Source: Eutreptiella sp. 'Long Island Sound 2002'
Taxonomy: Eukaryota; Euglenozoa; Euglenophyceae; Eutreptiales; Eutreptiaceae
Assembly: GCA_964036045.1 (NCBI GenBank)
Contig: OZ038378.1
Coordinates: 172,910,946-172,974,945 of the forward strand
Reading direction: 5' to 3'
DNA: 64,000 nt
Below, piece after piece: positions 22,001-33,099 of the stretch (within the stretch, counting starts at the first letter, position 1; each line of letters opens with the position of its first letter). A program made the position numbers and the translations under genes. A model generated the notes under the pieces. The model was not told the origin of the DNA. It worked only from the letters and a program-made list of their open reading frames with translations, and searched no databases.

Positions 22001-24937
22001 GTGGCTGTATTTGGTCAGCACAAATCTGATGTGTTTCCATGCCCCCTTTTTTCCTTGCCCCCCTTTTTTCCATTAACATGACAGGCTTCCAAGGCGTAGT
22101 AAAGAGCACTGTTTACATCAGGCAGCATTCCTACGATTCCACCCTTCACTGTTCTGTGAACCATTTTCAGAGGTGGCCGGTAAAACCAGGGACATGTTTG
22201 TTTGTGGAGCCCGCGAGACGAGGGATATGATTCAGAGGTTTGGACACGATTTGAGGTTTGAGATGGTGTGCATTTGTATTCACTGCTTGGCTGGTTGATC
22301 CTGTGGTTCCCCCTGGTTGCCTCCACAAGGTTGACCGATGGTAAACTCTGCTTCTGTGTATTTCTGGGTGCTGTACTGTGTAAGTGGGCGTGTGCGTGTG
22401 AATTGGTGGGTGGTATGGGTGGTGTGTATGCATCTCAAATAACAAATGAAAAGGCCTGTCGGTGTTCTATTTCTCAATGTGGACCAGATCCCAGGCAGGA
22501 GACACCTTTCATGGCCTGCCATGGTAATCCAAGTGATTGTATCTTTAGTGCTTTGCTTTGGTGCAGAGGGCCCAAGTGTTTAATGTTTTTCTGCCTTTTG
22601 TACCACCACAGCACCATATTTTGCACCCAAAGAGCCCCAAATAACATACATCACCCACTTGTTGCACCAAACACAAGTGGAAGGATCTACCCAACAACAG
22701 CTATTGATGCACCAGATTTTCAACAATGGGGGAGTATTAGCGCGCTGGGCATTTTTTTTTTTTGCCATTCCCCACCCGTGCATGCTTTTGCACCCCCTCA
22801 GGAAACAATCTGGAGTACTTTTTCACAGTGTCTAAGAATCTGGCCCATCCGTTGCACCCAGTTTCTGATAATGGCAAGGGTGGTGTTGACAAGTGGCGGG
22901 AGTGGCATTTTGTGTTGTTGAAGTCTCATATTTTCGGCTGATGCAATGCTATGCATGCATTGCACAGCTTTGTATGCCGGTAACTACCCGAGCCTTTTTT
23001 TGGCCATTTGGTGGAGGTTTGTTGTTGCATAATGGGTTTTTTTTTAGCTCTTTGTGCATTCAAGATATGAATTATTTGAATCATTTACCATTTTCATCTA
23101 GTTTTACCCATTTGTACCCATTTTCACCTGCTCCCACGTGTCAGTGTGCCCAAGCACCAACGGTTGAAACATGCCGCAGCACCTATTTTTGGAGTTTGTT
23201 GGTGGAGGTGCTACAACACACTGAAAATTGGGTTGGGTTTTTTTGAGAGAAAAATGCGGGACCAAAATATCAATCCCATCCATGAGCAATCATTCGTTAC
23301 GGATGGCTAGTAGTCTCTTGTTTAAAGAGTGCATCAGTGTATCGGTGGTTGAGAGGTTTTGAGTTTAATTCTTGCAATTGGCAATATGCAACATCCTAGA
23401 TAGGAGCAAGGCAAATAGTCCAACCTGTTTTTTCGCTTTAATTTTTGCTGTGCTATTCGTTGTCAGATAATTTGCTTCTTTAATTTGCTTTCTGACGTGT
23501 AATGTCGACTCCCATGACGAGGGGACAATATAACGCAACAGGAGCAAGGAGACAAGTTGCTTTTGGTAGGCAATGGGTGGAGGCATCGGGTAGTACGTAG
23601 GTTGTACAGACACCCAAGGTGAATGTCAACATGAAAAATGGTACTGTGTTTTATGTGCAATTTGGCGGCGACCAAGAAAGGGCGCCATCTTGAGAGCCAT
23701 GTTTTGGGTAAAAATAAGAAACAAATAGATGGTTCCGATGCCCGCCTGCGTAGCATACATGCCCGCAAAGCTGGACTGCACCTATGCCTCTACACAAACC
23801 TGAATTGAGGGCAATTACTGCACCAACCTTCAACAATCATTGTCAATGTTCCCCAACAACAAATTTTTGGAGCCTCGTTGTTACATGACAGAAAGTGAAA
23901 TGGCGTATTTTCCTACTATGACATCAATTTGTTTTTTTTTGTTTGTTGCTCTTGGTCTATGTGCCATGTTGAGAAGGGTTTTGGATTGTTGGGACGTATG
24001 AACATCTCAATATGGATACTGTCGAGGACACTGTAGACCCGAGGAAATGTTTAGTGGGGAAAGGCAAATGCAATATTGGCGATTGATGAGATGCAATTCG
24101 TTTTAGAAACGATTGTTGTGCCGATTCTTTTGAAATGACCTCTGCTGATTGCCGATGAACAATTTTCCCGATTAATTCAACGGTTCCAGACCCTACACAT
24201 GTCCGCTTTGCTAATATGTCCAAAGCCGAGATTTCGATGATCGCTTTGTCACGCCACACTGCCTATTCTCTATTCTGCACACTCCGCATCATGTGCTTCT
24301 CCGGTCACCAAGTTTTTGCACTCTTTGCACATTGCGGTGAAACTTCCCCAAGCCACCTATGTATAACACAGCAAAGCCACAAAGCCACAAAGCTAGTAGA
24401 GCACACATTGACCATGTATTGCTGATGCGTACATGATGTCGCCAGAAGTCATATCATTTTTGCGAAGAATAAGCACCTTCTTTTCAAAATTTGATCAAGA
24501 ACAATCATTATGGCGTCATATCGCCTTGTCGTCAGCGGTAGTGTTGACGTCCGAGGAATCAATCCCCTGTGCTATGTGATATATCTGTTCTTTGACTTGG
24601 CGGCTTGGCACGCATCACAGTAAAAGAAATGGTATTCCACATAGTGTGAAAGATTAGAGCATGATTGTGGGCCATGGTTCGAAGCGCTTTTGAGTGCCCA
24701 TAGAACTAGGATTCATGGTAAACTGTCAAACGAGTTCGGTGGCCTACAACCAAGCACCAATGGTTACCACGCTGCGGCATGCTTCAAGTTGTCGGTGGTG
24801 GGTACCCAAATTTTAAGTAACTTACAAAATTGGCAAAACGCAGAACGAAGCACAAATGAATGCATGTCCTAACGCCTTACAAAGATGGTCGCACTGGTCA
24901 CACCTTCATGGGTGTTCATGGGTGAACTCCTTGAAAA
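19092..24937. other. No gene recognised
   Basis: The first 2.5 kb has mixed composition and the stretch from about 22 kb becomes AT-rich. ORFs up to about 217 codons exist on both strands, but none shows a domain, a biased composition or consistent splice sites. It may hold the 3' UTR of the IQ gene. No tandem array or transposon end was identified before the target duplication at 24,938. Confidence 0.4.
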
Positions 24938-24942
24938 CAATT

Positions 24943-25740
24943 AGAAAAGTTTATAGTGTTTTCAGCACTGTGTTTTGCCTCTCCTGCTGCTTGCTGTTGG
25001 TGTAGGGATTCCTGCTGCTTGTTTTTGGAGATGAAAAGCTTTTGTTTTGATGAAATACAGCCACTCCAAGTCACTCAAGGATAGCCCAAGCCAATAGTAT
25101 GCAAAGAGAAGAGGATTCAGGATCAAAGCATGAAGGGCTGCAGTGTAGACAGTGAAAGATGATTGGATATTCACAGAAACTGCAACTCAGGTAACAAATG
25201 AATGCATATTCACAAAGATAGCTGAAATGTTTTTGGAAAAGAGTTAGAAAACTGCCTCAGGATCACTCTCTCTCCATAGTGCCATCTTAGGAGATGTGCA
25301 CTCTTTGTTTTGGGTCCCATATGTGCTGAGGTGGCATGGTATGTGGCCATGAGGTCACTGCCATGTCACATGGGATCTTCCTACTTAGCTAGGCTGACCA
25401 GGAATTGAACCCAGGACCTCTCAAAAAGAGGTGCCCAGCCCCCTAGGGTGCATACCACTAGGATAGCTAAGAATTCATGGAAAAACATAGATAAATTCAT
25501 AGGCTCAACCTTAGGTATGTCAGTGCTCAGTCAACTCAGGAAAAGATGTTTTACTTCACAATGAAAGGGGATTAAGGGGTCCACTCCATATCCTGATTGG
25601 GTGTTTGGTTCTATAGGTCAAAATGTGTTATCACCAGTTTTGGTTGGACCAATACTAAGATTAAAATGCATGGATGCTCAGTGCATCTCTAATACAACTA
25701 GAGTATGCCTCAAAGCAATGGAAAAGCACTTTTTCTTACT
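24943..25740 (-). repeat. 3' LTR of element B
   Basis: This is the copy preceded (minus strand) by the polypurine tract, and so the 3' LTR. It is 798 bp, about 98.9% identical by eye to 47,245-48,042 and co-linear at a constant offset of 22,302. Termini on the element strand are AGTAAG...TTTTCT. It includes a tRNA-like segment (25,384-25,471). Confidence 0.92.
25384..25471 (-). other. tRNA-like segment inside the LTR (copy 1)
   Basis: Read on the minus strand, this begins CTTAGCTA and ends TAGCTAAG, a possible 8-bp closing stem. It contains an A-box-like TAGTGGTATGC and a B-box GGTTCAATTCC (25,401-25,411, close to GGTTCGANTCC). The inner arms do not fold into a proper cloverleaf, so it is not a functional tRNA. 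It could be a fossil tRNA-derived SINE or an internal Pol III-type promoter carried by the LTR. Confidence 0.55.
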
Positions 25741-25748
25741 CCCCCCTT
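25741..25748 (-). promoter_or_regulatory. Polypurine tract of element B
   Basis: AAGGGGGG on the minus strand lies directly 5' of the 3' LTR, the position of the plus-strand DNA primer in reverse transcription. It fixes the LTR boundary and the element's orientation. Confidence 0.85.
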
Positions 25749-27988
25749 GTGCTGTGGTGGCCACCACTGTCGCATTTTAGGAAAAAGGGAATTTTTCTTG
25801 GCCTTTCCTTGGTTTCCACATCTACTTTAAAATACCTACAGTTTCCCTCACACTGAAAAATGGGCGCTCACCATGGCTGGCGCTCTTTTGCTGCTTTGTA
25901 TGTAACATATCCTCCAGAAAACTCAGCGCTCATGGCGCTGCCGGGGCTCCTGTGGCTTGGTTGGGTTAGAATGGGAGCATGCCAAACATGTGTATATGCA
26001 TCCCTCCCTCCAAGACGCAGCGTCGACACAACCCGAACGCAAGACACATTATACACACTCGCATGGGTTCTCGTAAACCTGCTGGCGGCCTGTGACCTGT
26101 CTTAGGGCGAAGGGAGTCGAAAGAAAATTAAAATTGCCCCTTGGTGGGGTCTTAGTTCTGCTCAGTCTCTCCAGGCACCTGCGTTTCGGCCCGAACACGG
26201 CCTACTCAGCGAGGCTGCGCGTGGGTATCTGCAGAGGCAGGAATGGGAGAATTATGGACGAATCCACGCAAAAACGAAGCGACGACACCAAAATCCGTCA
26301 AATGACGGCGTAGAATTTTTCTGAAACGACACACCTGAGCAGAATCCAATTGTGCATCAGAGGCACATTTTTATAGAAATTATAGTCATCTCTGGATTTT
26401 TTAAATCCAGAAATTCATACGCATAAAATGGCGGCGCGCAGGAGCGGCTCCTAGCGAAGCGCCGGAAAATGGAGAAATAATGGAATTATAAACGTATGTC
26501 TCACGTAGTCTTGAAAATGACGAGACACACATTAATAAATAAACATACAGATTCCACCCACACTAATAGAAGCTTCAAAAATTCAAGAATTCGAAAATGA
26601 ACAAAAAGACTTCAATGAATCAGGTAGAAACTACAGGTATGTTCGTCTCGCATGCCGCATACACATTGCTCGTCTCGTGTCTCCGTGAACGAGCCTTGTA
26701 GCAGCGCTAACAAAGATAGAACGCGATAGAGGGATTGATTAGAAAGATTGCAGATGATTAGCGGTCAGATCAGGGTGATTAGACATACACACAAGTGCAT
26801 TGCAACGTTCTTCGCGTGCGCCCCTCACTTGCTCTCTCTCCCAGCGGTAGGTAAGGTGAGTAAGCCCAGGCGGGGCCACCCCCTGGTTGAGTCGTGATTG
26901 ACGCGCAGATGGGCAGGTTTGCCCACGTTTCACGTGCATACTCGTGCATGCACACACGCATTAAAGGGTAGGCCACGCGAAGTGCGCACGGTAAACCTTG
27001 TTTAGGCTACCCAGGGGCTCCTCGGTACGTTCTTTAAGAGAACCTGAGGAGTCCCTTAAAGCTTGCTTGCTTGACAAGGGTAGCTGCTCCTGCAGCGTGT
27101 TTGCGAACAGTGTATTATAGGTCACACTGAGAAGGGTATAATACCTGGAGTGTGGCTTGGTTCCTCCGTCGCAAACGCCCTTCTATTTGCCTTTGTTTTA
27201 CAGGTGGGCAGGTAGGGTGATTGGTGCAGCAGCCTTTTTTTATGCCCTGCTAAACAAGGGCGCAGATCACACAAACAAGTAACTCCGCTCCGCCTGTGGC
27301 AGAGCAGGGAGTCCGACTTCATCGACATCTGCGCCTTGCACGCGAGAGCACTCCTTCCCTCCAAGCCCTAGCAGGGGAAACGCGTTGTGGCGTCTCCTGT
27401 TAGGCCACAGTTGCTTAGTAGCGCTGTGTTCTCTTGTCATTTCACAGGAGGGTCGCTAGGACCCAAGAGACCTTCACCTTCGCAACGCCCAGTAGAGTGT
27501 GCGTGTAGGAGTGGTAGTCTTGAGTGGGGGCTAGAGCCAGTTGCCCAGTGCTCGCCCACCAGGATGGTGCCACTGTAGGGTGTGTAGGACCTGTAGGGGG
27601 TGTGTCACTGTCCCACCCGTTTCCTGCAATTTTAGCAGGGTTGGTGGGCTGTGACAGTGGTTAGGTCAGTGTTTTGGCCACATAGCAAAACGGCGTTTTC
27701 ATGCCTTCATAGCTTTTTGCCACCCCTCCCTATAGTAGACAGATAGGCCGGGAAAACAATACCTGGATTAGTACGCTGGGTATTCCCCCAAGGTTTTGCG
27801 CCAGCACAGAAATTGGGCGCATAGGGGAGGGGAGACCCGGGGCGTACCCCGTGGCATCAATAAGCCAACCCTCCAGGTTTAGCAAGGGCGCAGACTTGGG
27901 TATAATTAGGACACCACTTCTGCGGCTTGCTCTCAGGACCTTAGGACTAGCACACTCACACATACGCTTTGGCAGGTAAGGGTAAGGT
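25749..27988 (-). other. Long 3' non-coding region of element B
   Basis: About 2.2 kb lies between the pol stop and the polypurine tract. No domain was found in any frame. It has an AT-rich part (26.3-26.8 kb) with a perfect 9-bp hairpin TCTGGATTT...AAATCCAGA (26,391-26,411). A larger imperfect stem-loop (about 27,016-27,056) pairs CTCCTC with GAGGAG around GTTCT/AGAAC. Confidence 0.6.
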
Positions 27989-30763
27989 TCAGTCCCTAGC
28001 TTTAGTCTTGGAGGCAAGCGTCTCGGCGAGCCTCAGCAACTCACCAAGGTTGTTCTGGGACAAGTAGTCAACCAGAACTGAGTTTAGGCGTCCCTCAGGT
28101 AGAACAAATGCAGAGAAGGGCTCCCAGGTGGCCTCTTCGACTCCAAACCCTTCCCAGAGGGTGAGGAAGCGCCAACCCTGGCGATAGCGGTGGCGTAGGA
28201 CAGACTTCACCAGGTAGAAGCCCTCCTTAGCCATCTCCTCGGCGTTCATGTCGGGGAGTTCACCTTCAACTTCCATAGGGCTGGCAGCCCCTTGTAGGTC
28301 CAGAGCGGCGATTTCCTCGTCGTTCAGCTCCCACTCCTCCCCACAGAGGTCTTCAGGATCATGGTAGCGCTTCAGGTGTTGAGCAGCGCACACCAGGGTC
28401 CCCCCTAGACGGGGAGAACACCGCACGGTGATACGGTGTCCATCCACAGATAGGATCTTGTACGGCCCGAAGTATGGGTCATCGCTGGTAGAGCGTGGCC
28501 AGGCGGGTAGTCGACTGTGGTGCACCAGCACCCAGTCCCCCTCTTGGTAGGTGGCCGGTACACGGTGCTTGTTCTTCTTGTTCCACTGACGCTCCCTCAC
28601 TCTCTGGAGCATTGCCTTGGCCTTGTCCACCTTCGCTTGTTGCTCTTGGACCCATTCACCCACAGAAGAATGGGTGTCCTCTGGATAGGGGGCATGTAGG
28701 AACCACGCCGGGCGCCCCATGAATAGCTCATGTGGCGAGTAGCCAGTAGCTGAACTCTCTTGGGAGTTCATCATCAAGGATATGACGGGGAGTAGTCTCA
28801 CCCAGTCTCTGGTGCGTTCAGTTTTGCACCATATCCTGACGTTCTCCTTCAGGACACGAATCTGTCGCTCACATAGGGGGTTGCTCGTGTGAGAGTAGGG
28901 AATCCCCGTAGACACCTGGACATTGAGGGATCTCAGGACCCTCTTGTACCAGCCAGTATCTGAGCGTACTCGTACGTCCTCGTCGGAGTTGATCTCCTTG
29001 GGCGCCCCATAGACACAAAACCACTCCTCCAGGAGTATCTTGATAGTCTCCTCCCCGGTAATGTGCTTGGTACAGGGGAACACCCTGGTAAACCTGGTCA
29101 AACCACAGGTTACCACGAGGGCGAAGTCATAGCCCCTGAACTTCGGCATCTCCGTGTAGTCCACGTATAGCACACTGTTAGCACAGTGAGGGATGGGCAG
29201 GGTCGAGTAGAGACCTCTGTCCCTGATATCCCCTGGTTTACAGGACCTGCACGGGCACTTGTCCACGATAGGCTGGAGGGTTTTCCGCAGTTGGTCGTCA
29301 GTCCACGTAGTGTGGAACCACTGCTTGAACAGCCTCAGGGTACGGTCAGCACCCACATGACCACTGGACTCATGGGTCCACTTCAGCAGCGCTGGGACTC
29401 GGTCACTAGGCACCACGATGCGGTCCTCGTGCCAGAGGTAGCTCTTGTCCCGCTTCCACTGGTCTTGGTTGACCAGGAGGGGTTCAAGGCGTTTCTCCAG
29501 GCGCCGGTAGATATCCCCAAACTCCTGTAGGTACTCCGATTGTTGGAGTCCATCCAGGGGGCGTATCATGGTCATGTTCAGGTCCAGATGTACGTCCATA
29601 CGGCTGAACGCCTCCTTAGCCAGCGCTTCAGACCGGGCACCAATCAGGGCGTCGAAGTTGTTGCGGCTGATGTAGTCGGCACACTCGTTCTTCACTCCCT
29701 GGATATGATGTACCGTCAGCCGTAGTTGACTGAGGTAGGTCCACCAGCGCCGTAGCTTGGCCTTCTCAGGTGGGGGACCCTTCTGGAAACTGCGGACCGG
29801 TTCTTGGTCGCATAGCCAGACCACAGGGTTACTCCCCAACAGTCGTGCTTGTGAGGATAGCACCAGCATACCCGCGAGCAATTCCTGCTCATAGGTGGAG
29901 TAGTTCCCCCTGGCCTGGTTCCACTTCCAGTTCCAGTGGCCCAGAGGTACTAGGACCCACTTGTCGTCAGGGTAGCTGTGCTTGAGGGTTCCATCTCGGT
30001 TGAGACCTTCCGTCCCCCATTGGGAAATGGCCGAGTCGAACTCCTCCTTCTCTAGTGCTTGCCATTGGAACAACGTTCCAGCACCGCCCACATTGCTGGC
30101 GTCGGTCACCAGGATAATCTCCCCTTGTGCCCTAGGCACGCCCAAGCACTTAGCGTTGGCTATCTTGTCTTTGAGCTCGTCAAACGCTTGTTGCTCTTGT
30201 GGGCCCCAGCGCCAAGTAGTACTCTTCTTGATCAAGTCAGTCAGTACAGCGCTGGTGTAGGTGAAGTTTTTGATGTGGCGGCGATAGAAGTTGCACGCCC
30301 CAATGAAACTGCGTACATCATGAAGTCCTTTCTTGGGGTCTTCGTGTCGTACCTTGGCATCCATCAGGGGTTTGGCCTTAGAGGCCGCTGGGGTCCACCA
30401 CCCATAGCCAACGTCAAACCCCAGGTACTGCATGGTCTCCTGCATGAACTCACACTTCTCCAGCTTGAGTCGTGTGTGGTTCTCCTGGCAGACCGCAAAG
30501 AACTCACCCAAGAGGATTAGGTGATCCTCCTGGGTATTGGTCCCGAGGCATACATCGTCGATGTGAGCCTCCATCTGGGCCCCACGGGATATGAGCTCCT
30601 GCACCTTAGGTCTCCTTCGTAGGATGGACAAGATCTTCTTCATCAGCTCTTGTAACAGAGCGGGTGCGTTAGCCACGCCGAATGGCATGACCTTCCACTT
30701 GAATACCCTCCCCTGAGGGGTGATGAAGGCCAGTAGTTCCTGCGCGTTGGGCGTCAGGTCCAC
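27989..30763 (-). CDS. pol: Element B pol, C-terminal part: RT, RNase H, integrase, chromodomain
   Basis: 924 codons continue the frame of the upstream part after a TAA at 30,764-30,766. Domains in order: the rest of reverse transcriptase (FKWKVMPFGVANAP, then the catalytic motif as HIDD instead of YxDD, about residue 70); RNase H (LVTDAS, YEQELLAG, LCDQ, NECADYISR); integrase with an N-terminal H-x4-H...C-x2-C zinc site, core Asp in VDYTEM, a second Asp in NSDED and Glu in LCERQIRV (spacing fits D-x35-E); a GPY/F-type segment FGPYKIL; and a C-terminal chromodomain-like module (LVKSVLRHRYRQGWRFLTLW, then EEATWEPFSAF). The chromodomain suggests integration guided by histone marks. The Tyr-to-His change in the RT motif and the upstream stop make activity of this copy doubtful. 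Confidence 0.93.
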   Translation of the reverse strand: MDLTPNAQELLAFITPQGRVFKWKVMPFGVANAPALLQELMKKILSILRRRPKVQELISRGAQMEAHIDDVCLGTNTQEDHLILLGEFFAVCQENHTRLKLEKCEFMQETMQYLGFDVGYGWWTPAASKAKPLMDAKVRHEDPKKGLHDVRSFIGACNFYRRHIKNFTYTSAVLTDLIKKSTTWRWGPQEQQAFDELKDKIANAKCLGVPRAQGEIILVTDASNVGGAGTLFQWQALEKEEFDSAISQWGTEGLNRDGTLKHSYPDDKWVLVPLGHWNWKWNQARGNYSTYEQELLAGMLVLSSQARLLGSNPVVWLCDQEPVRSFQKGPPPEKAKLRRWWTYLSQLRLTVHHIQGVKNECADYISRNNFDALIGARSEALAKEAFSRMDVHLDLNMTMIRPLDGLQQSEYLQEFGDIYRRLEKRLEPLLVNQDQWKRDKSYLWHEDRIVVPSDRVPALLKWTHESSGHVGADRTLRLFKQWFHTTWTDDQLRKTLQPIVDKCPCRSCKPGDIRDRGLYSTLPIPHCANSVLYVDYTEMPKFRGYDFALVVTCGLTRFTRVFPCTKHITGEETIKILLEEWFCVYGAPKEINSDEDVRVRSDTGWYKRVLRSLNVQVSTGIPYSHTSNPLCERQIRVLKENVRIWCKTERTRDWVRLLPVISLMMNSQESSATGYSPHELFMGRPAWFLHAPYPEDTHSSVGEWVQEQQAKVDKAKAMLQRVRERQWNKKNKHRVPATYQEGDWVLVHHSRLPAWPRSTSDDPYFGPYKILSVDGHRITVRCSPRLGGTLVCAAQHLKRYHDPEDLCGEEWELNDEEIAALDLQGAASPMEVEGELPDMNAEEMAKEGFYLVKSVLRHRYRQGWRFLTLWEGFGVEEATWEPFSAFVLPEGRLNSVLVDYLSQNNLGELLRLAETLASKTKARD

Positions 30764-32565
30764 TTACCAGAATCCACTTCGCTTGTCCATCTTGGTCTTG
30801 TAGCGACAGGAGGCTATCTTCTCCAGGGTAGACTCCATATTGGGAATGGACCCTGAGTGGTTCAGCGTCTTCTTGTTCAGCTCTCCATAGTCCACTACCA
30901 GCCGTTTGGCTGTAGACCCAGGTTTAGCCACCAGGAAACAGGGGCTGCAGTGTAGGGGGTAGTCCCCGTCCTTGTACTCCAGGACTAGGCCAGCGTCGAT
31001 ACACTCCTGTATCTGTCGCTCAATCTCGTCGGCCTGCTCTTTAGGAGCTGGATAGGGTCTTCTCCGTATCTTGTGACCCACGAACTCGGGTTTCAGCTTG
31101 CGGTCCATCTGTACCAGCTTGTCACATGACGCTGGAGGGGGTAGTTCTCCGAACACCTCCAGATAGGTCCTTATCAGCTTCTGTACCCGCGGGTCCAATA
31201 TCTTGATCTTGTCCTCCAAGTCCTCGTCGGAGTGTAAGTTGCTTGCCCCCTGAATAGACGTCGGGAGGTGGTCCTCCACCGACTCTTCGCCCGTGGTAGT
31301 GTCCTTCAGCCCTTGGTAGCCATACAGAAGGTCTTGCTCAACCATCTCCGATGGACGATGGCAACATAGGCACGCTCGAGGGGGTTCACATACACATTCC
31401 TCCGAGAGGTCGTCCTCCTCTGGGGTCCTCACATGGGCACCCCATACGCTCTTCATGAGCTTGAGATCTACCTCCCTTTGCCAGGTGGTGATCTTCTGTT
31501 CGAGGTCCTCCTTCAGTTGGGATAGGTCTCCCATACGTCCTTGCTTCAGTGGCCATGAGCTGCGGGTAGGCTTCGCGTAGCATAGCTTTTTCGCCACCAA
31601 CTTCCTCTTGGAATCTACATACTCCCTGAGCCTGGATCGAGGGTCCAGCTCCTCATCCACGGGGTCTTCCACCCTCATGGAGAGTAGGGGTTTTAGTGGG
31701 GCGGCGTACTCGGCGTTCTCCACTTCCTCCACCGCGGTCTGCACGAAGAAGGCGTCGTGCTCAGTTTCGTCGTGTGAGTGGATAGAGCTAGGTAGCTCAG
31801 ATAGTCCACACTCAGAGACTCCATCAGGTACAGGTACATGACAAGGAGAGTTGGGGGCGTTGGTGTCAGTCACGATGTACTCATCTCCTCCGGGTGTAGT
31901 TTCAACAGCATCTTGAGGTCGTAGGCGATCCTTCAAGTCACCCAAGGCGAGTCCATCGCTTTCACGTTGTATGGCCTGGACCAGAGTCGGGTCCAGGTCC
32001 TCCCAGGGAATGGAGGTAAGACCTCCGTCCACCACGCTTAGCATACTCCCCCATCCGGGCTTCCCAATGGGCGTCTTGCGTCCCAGAGGCACGTAGATGG
32101 CCTCATCAGGTAACCGCACAGAGCTGATAGTCAGCTTGTCAAGGAGGGTTCGCCAGTACTCGTTGCCCCCATGGGCTCCCCAATCGGGGGAACACAGGAC
32201 CATACGGGAACGTTCCAAGGCCACCTTGGTCAGCACCTTCCCCAGTTCACTGAACCTGGGGTTCCCGTAGGCCATCCCGAAAGAGGGCCAGTAAAATTTG
32301 TAGCTGCAGTTCTTCCCCTTGCTGCAGTAAAGGCCCAGTACATGCTGCTTGTCGCTGGCGAACAACTCCACACTTAGGTCTTCTCGAGAGTAACCCAACT
32401 CCTTCAGACCTTGGTCTAGGACTTCCCCCAATAGTTGATAGTCCTCAGTTTTGGAGGCCCCCATCATGTTAGAGGGCTCCTCCTTCGATAGCCTCAGGTA
32501 ACTCGAGGTATGTTCCGACTGCTCCAGTGGCACAGACTCTCTGCCACTGCCGTGGTCCACGTAGA
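30764..32565 (-). CDS. pol: Element B pol, middle part: methylase-like domain and RT N-terminus
   Basis: The frame enters from the protease segment at 43,565 once element A and one GTAGA copy are removed; it is in phase across the junction. The first about 200 residues resemble the Dam/DIRS-type DNA methylase-like module: VELFASD, YGNPRFSELGKVLTK (usually NPPFS), MVLCSPDW...YWRTLL, and a final P.W..ML..VDGG. An acidic linker with a CCHRP-type Cys/His patch follows, then the RT N-terminus (IRRRPYPAP, CIDAGLVLEY, RLVVDYGELNKKTLNHS, YKTKMDKRSGFW). The frame ends at TAA (30,764-30,766), exactly where Ty3/gypsy RTs have Gln before VDLT. A CAA-to-TAA transition is the simplest explanation. Confidence 0.85.
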
Positions 32566-33099
32566 TGTAAGTGCGGCTAACCCCCATCTGCTCAGATTTT
32601 AGCAGATCTGCCCCAGATTGGCTACATTTTGGTCATTTTCACTGCTTCGGCGGAATCGCCGCACCGCAGCTCAGTCTCAGGATCAGACCTATATATTTCT
32701 GATGTGCCGGATCTGATTCCGCGGTCCATTCATCGTAAATCCGCCGCGTTCCGATCATTTACCCGGAATCGCCATTTGCCGCTGACGCGCGTGCGCGAGC
32801 CAGATCGGCCAAATATTTTTTCACAATCGGATTTATATAAATCTTTTCAGACAGATATGGACACTCAGATGTACTTAGGATAATCCGCATCAATTTTCTT
32901 CATAGACTGGGATTTTTTGCCGGATAACAATCAGCATGGATCTTGCCTCCGTTGTCGCCGCTCTTGCCTCCGTTGGTGTCCGTGTATCCGGTTCTGCCCC
33001 CAACAGCAGCGTTCAGGTCGACTCCTCGCGTGCCTGCCCCCCCGGTCTTGCCGGCCCTGAGCCCTCCGGCACCATCCACGACCTGGGGCAGCACTTTCA
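32566..33099 (+). repeat. 5' LTR of element A
   Basis: 534 bp, TGTAAG...TTTCA. It contains a TATA box (TATATAA, 32,834-32,840), so transcription likely begins about 30 nt later. A short upstream ORF (ATG at about 32,857, eight codons) precedes the gag ATG at 32,936. The gag start codon and 54 codons therefore lie within the R/U5 part of the LTR. Confidence 0.95.
32834..32840 (+). promoter_or_regulatory. TATA box in LTR of element A
   Basis: TATATAA in the sequence ATTTATATAAATC, about 95 nt upstream of the gag ATG. It is the best core-promoter candidate in the LTR and is repeated in the 3' LTR at about 43,299-43,305. Confidence 0.6.
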
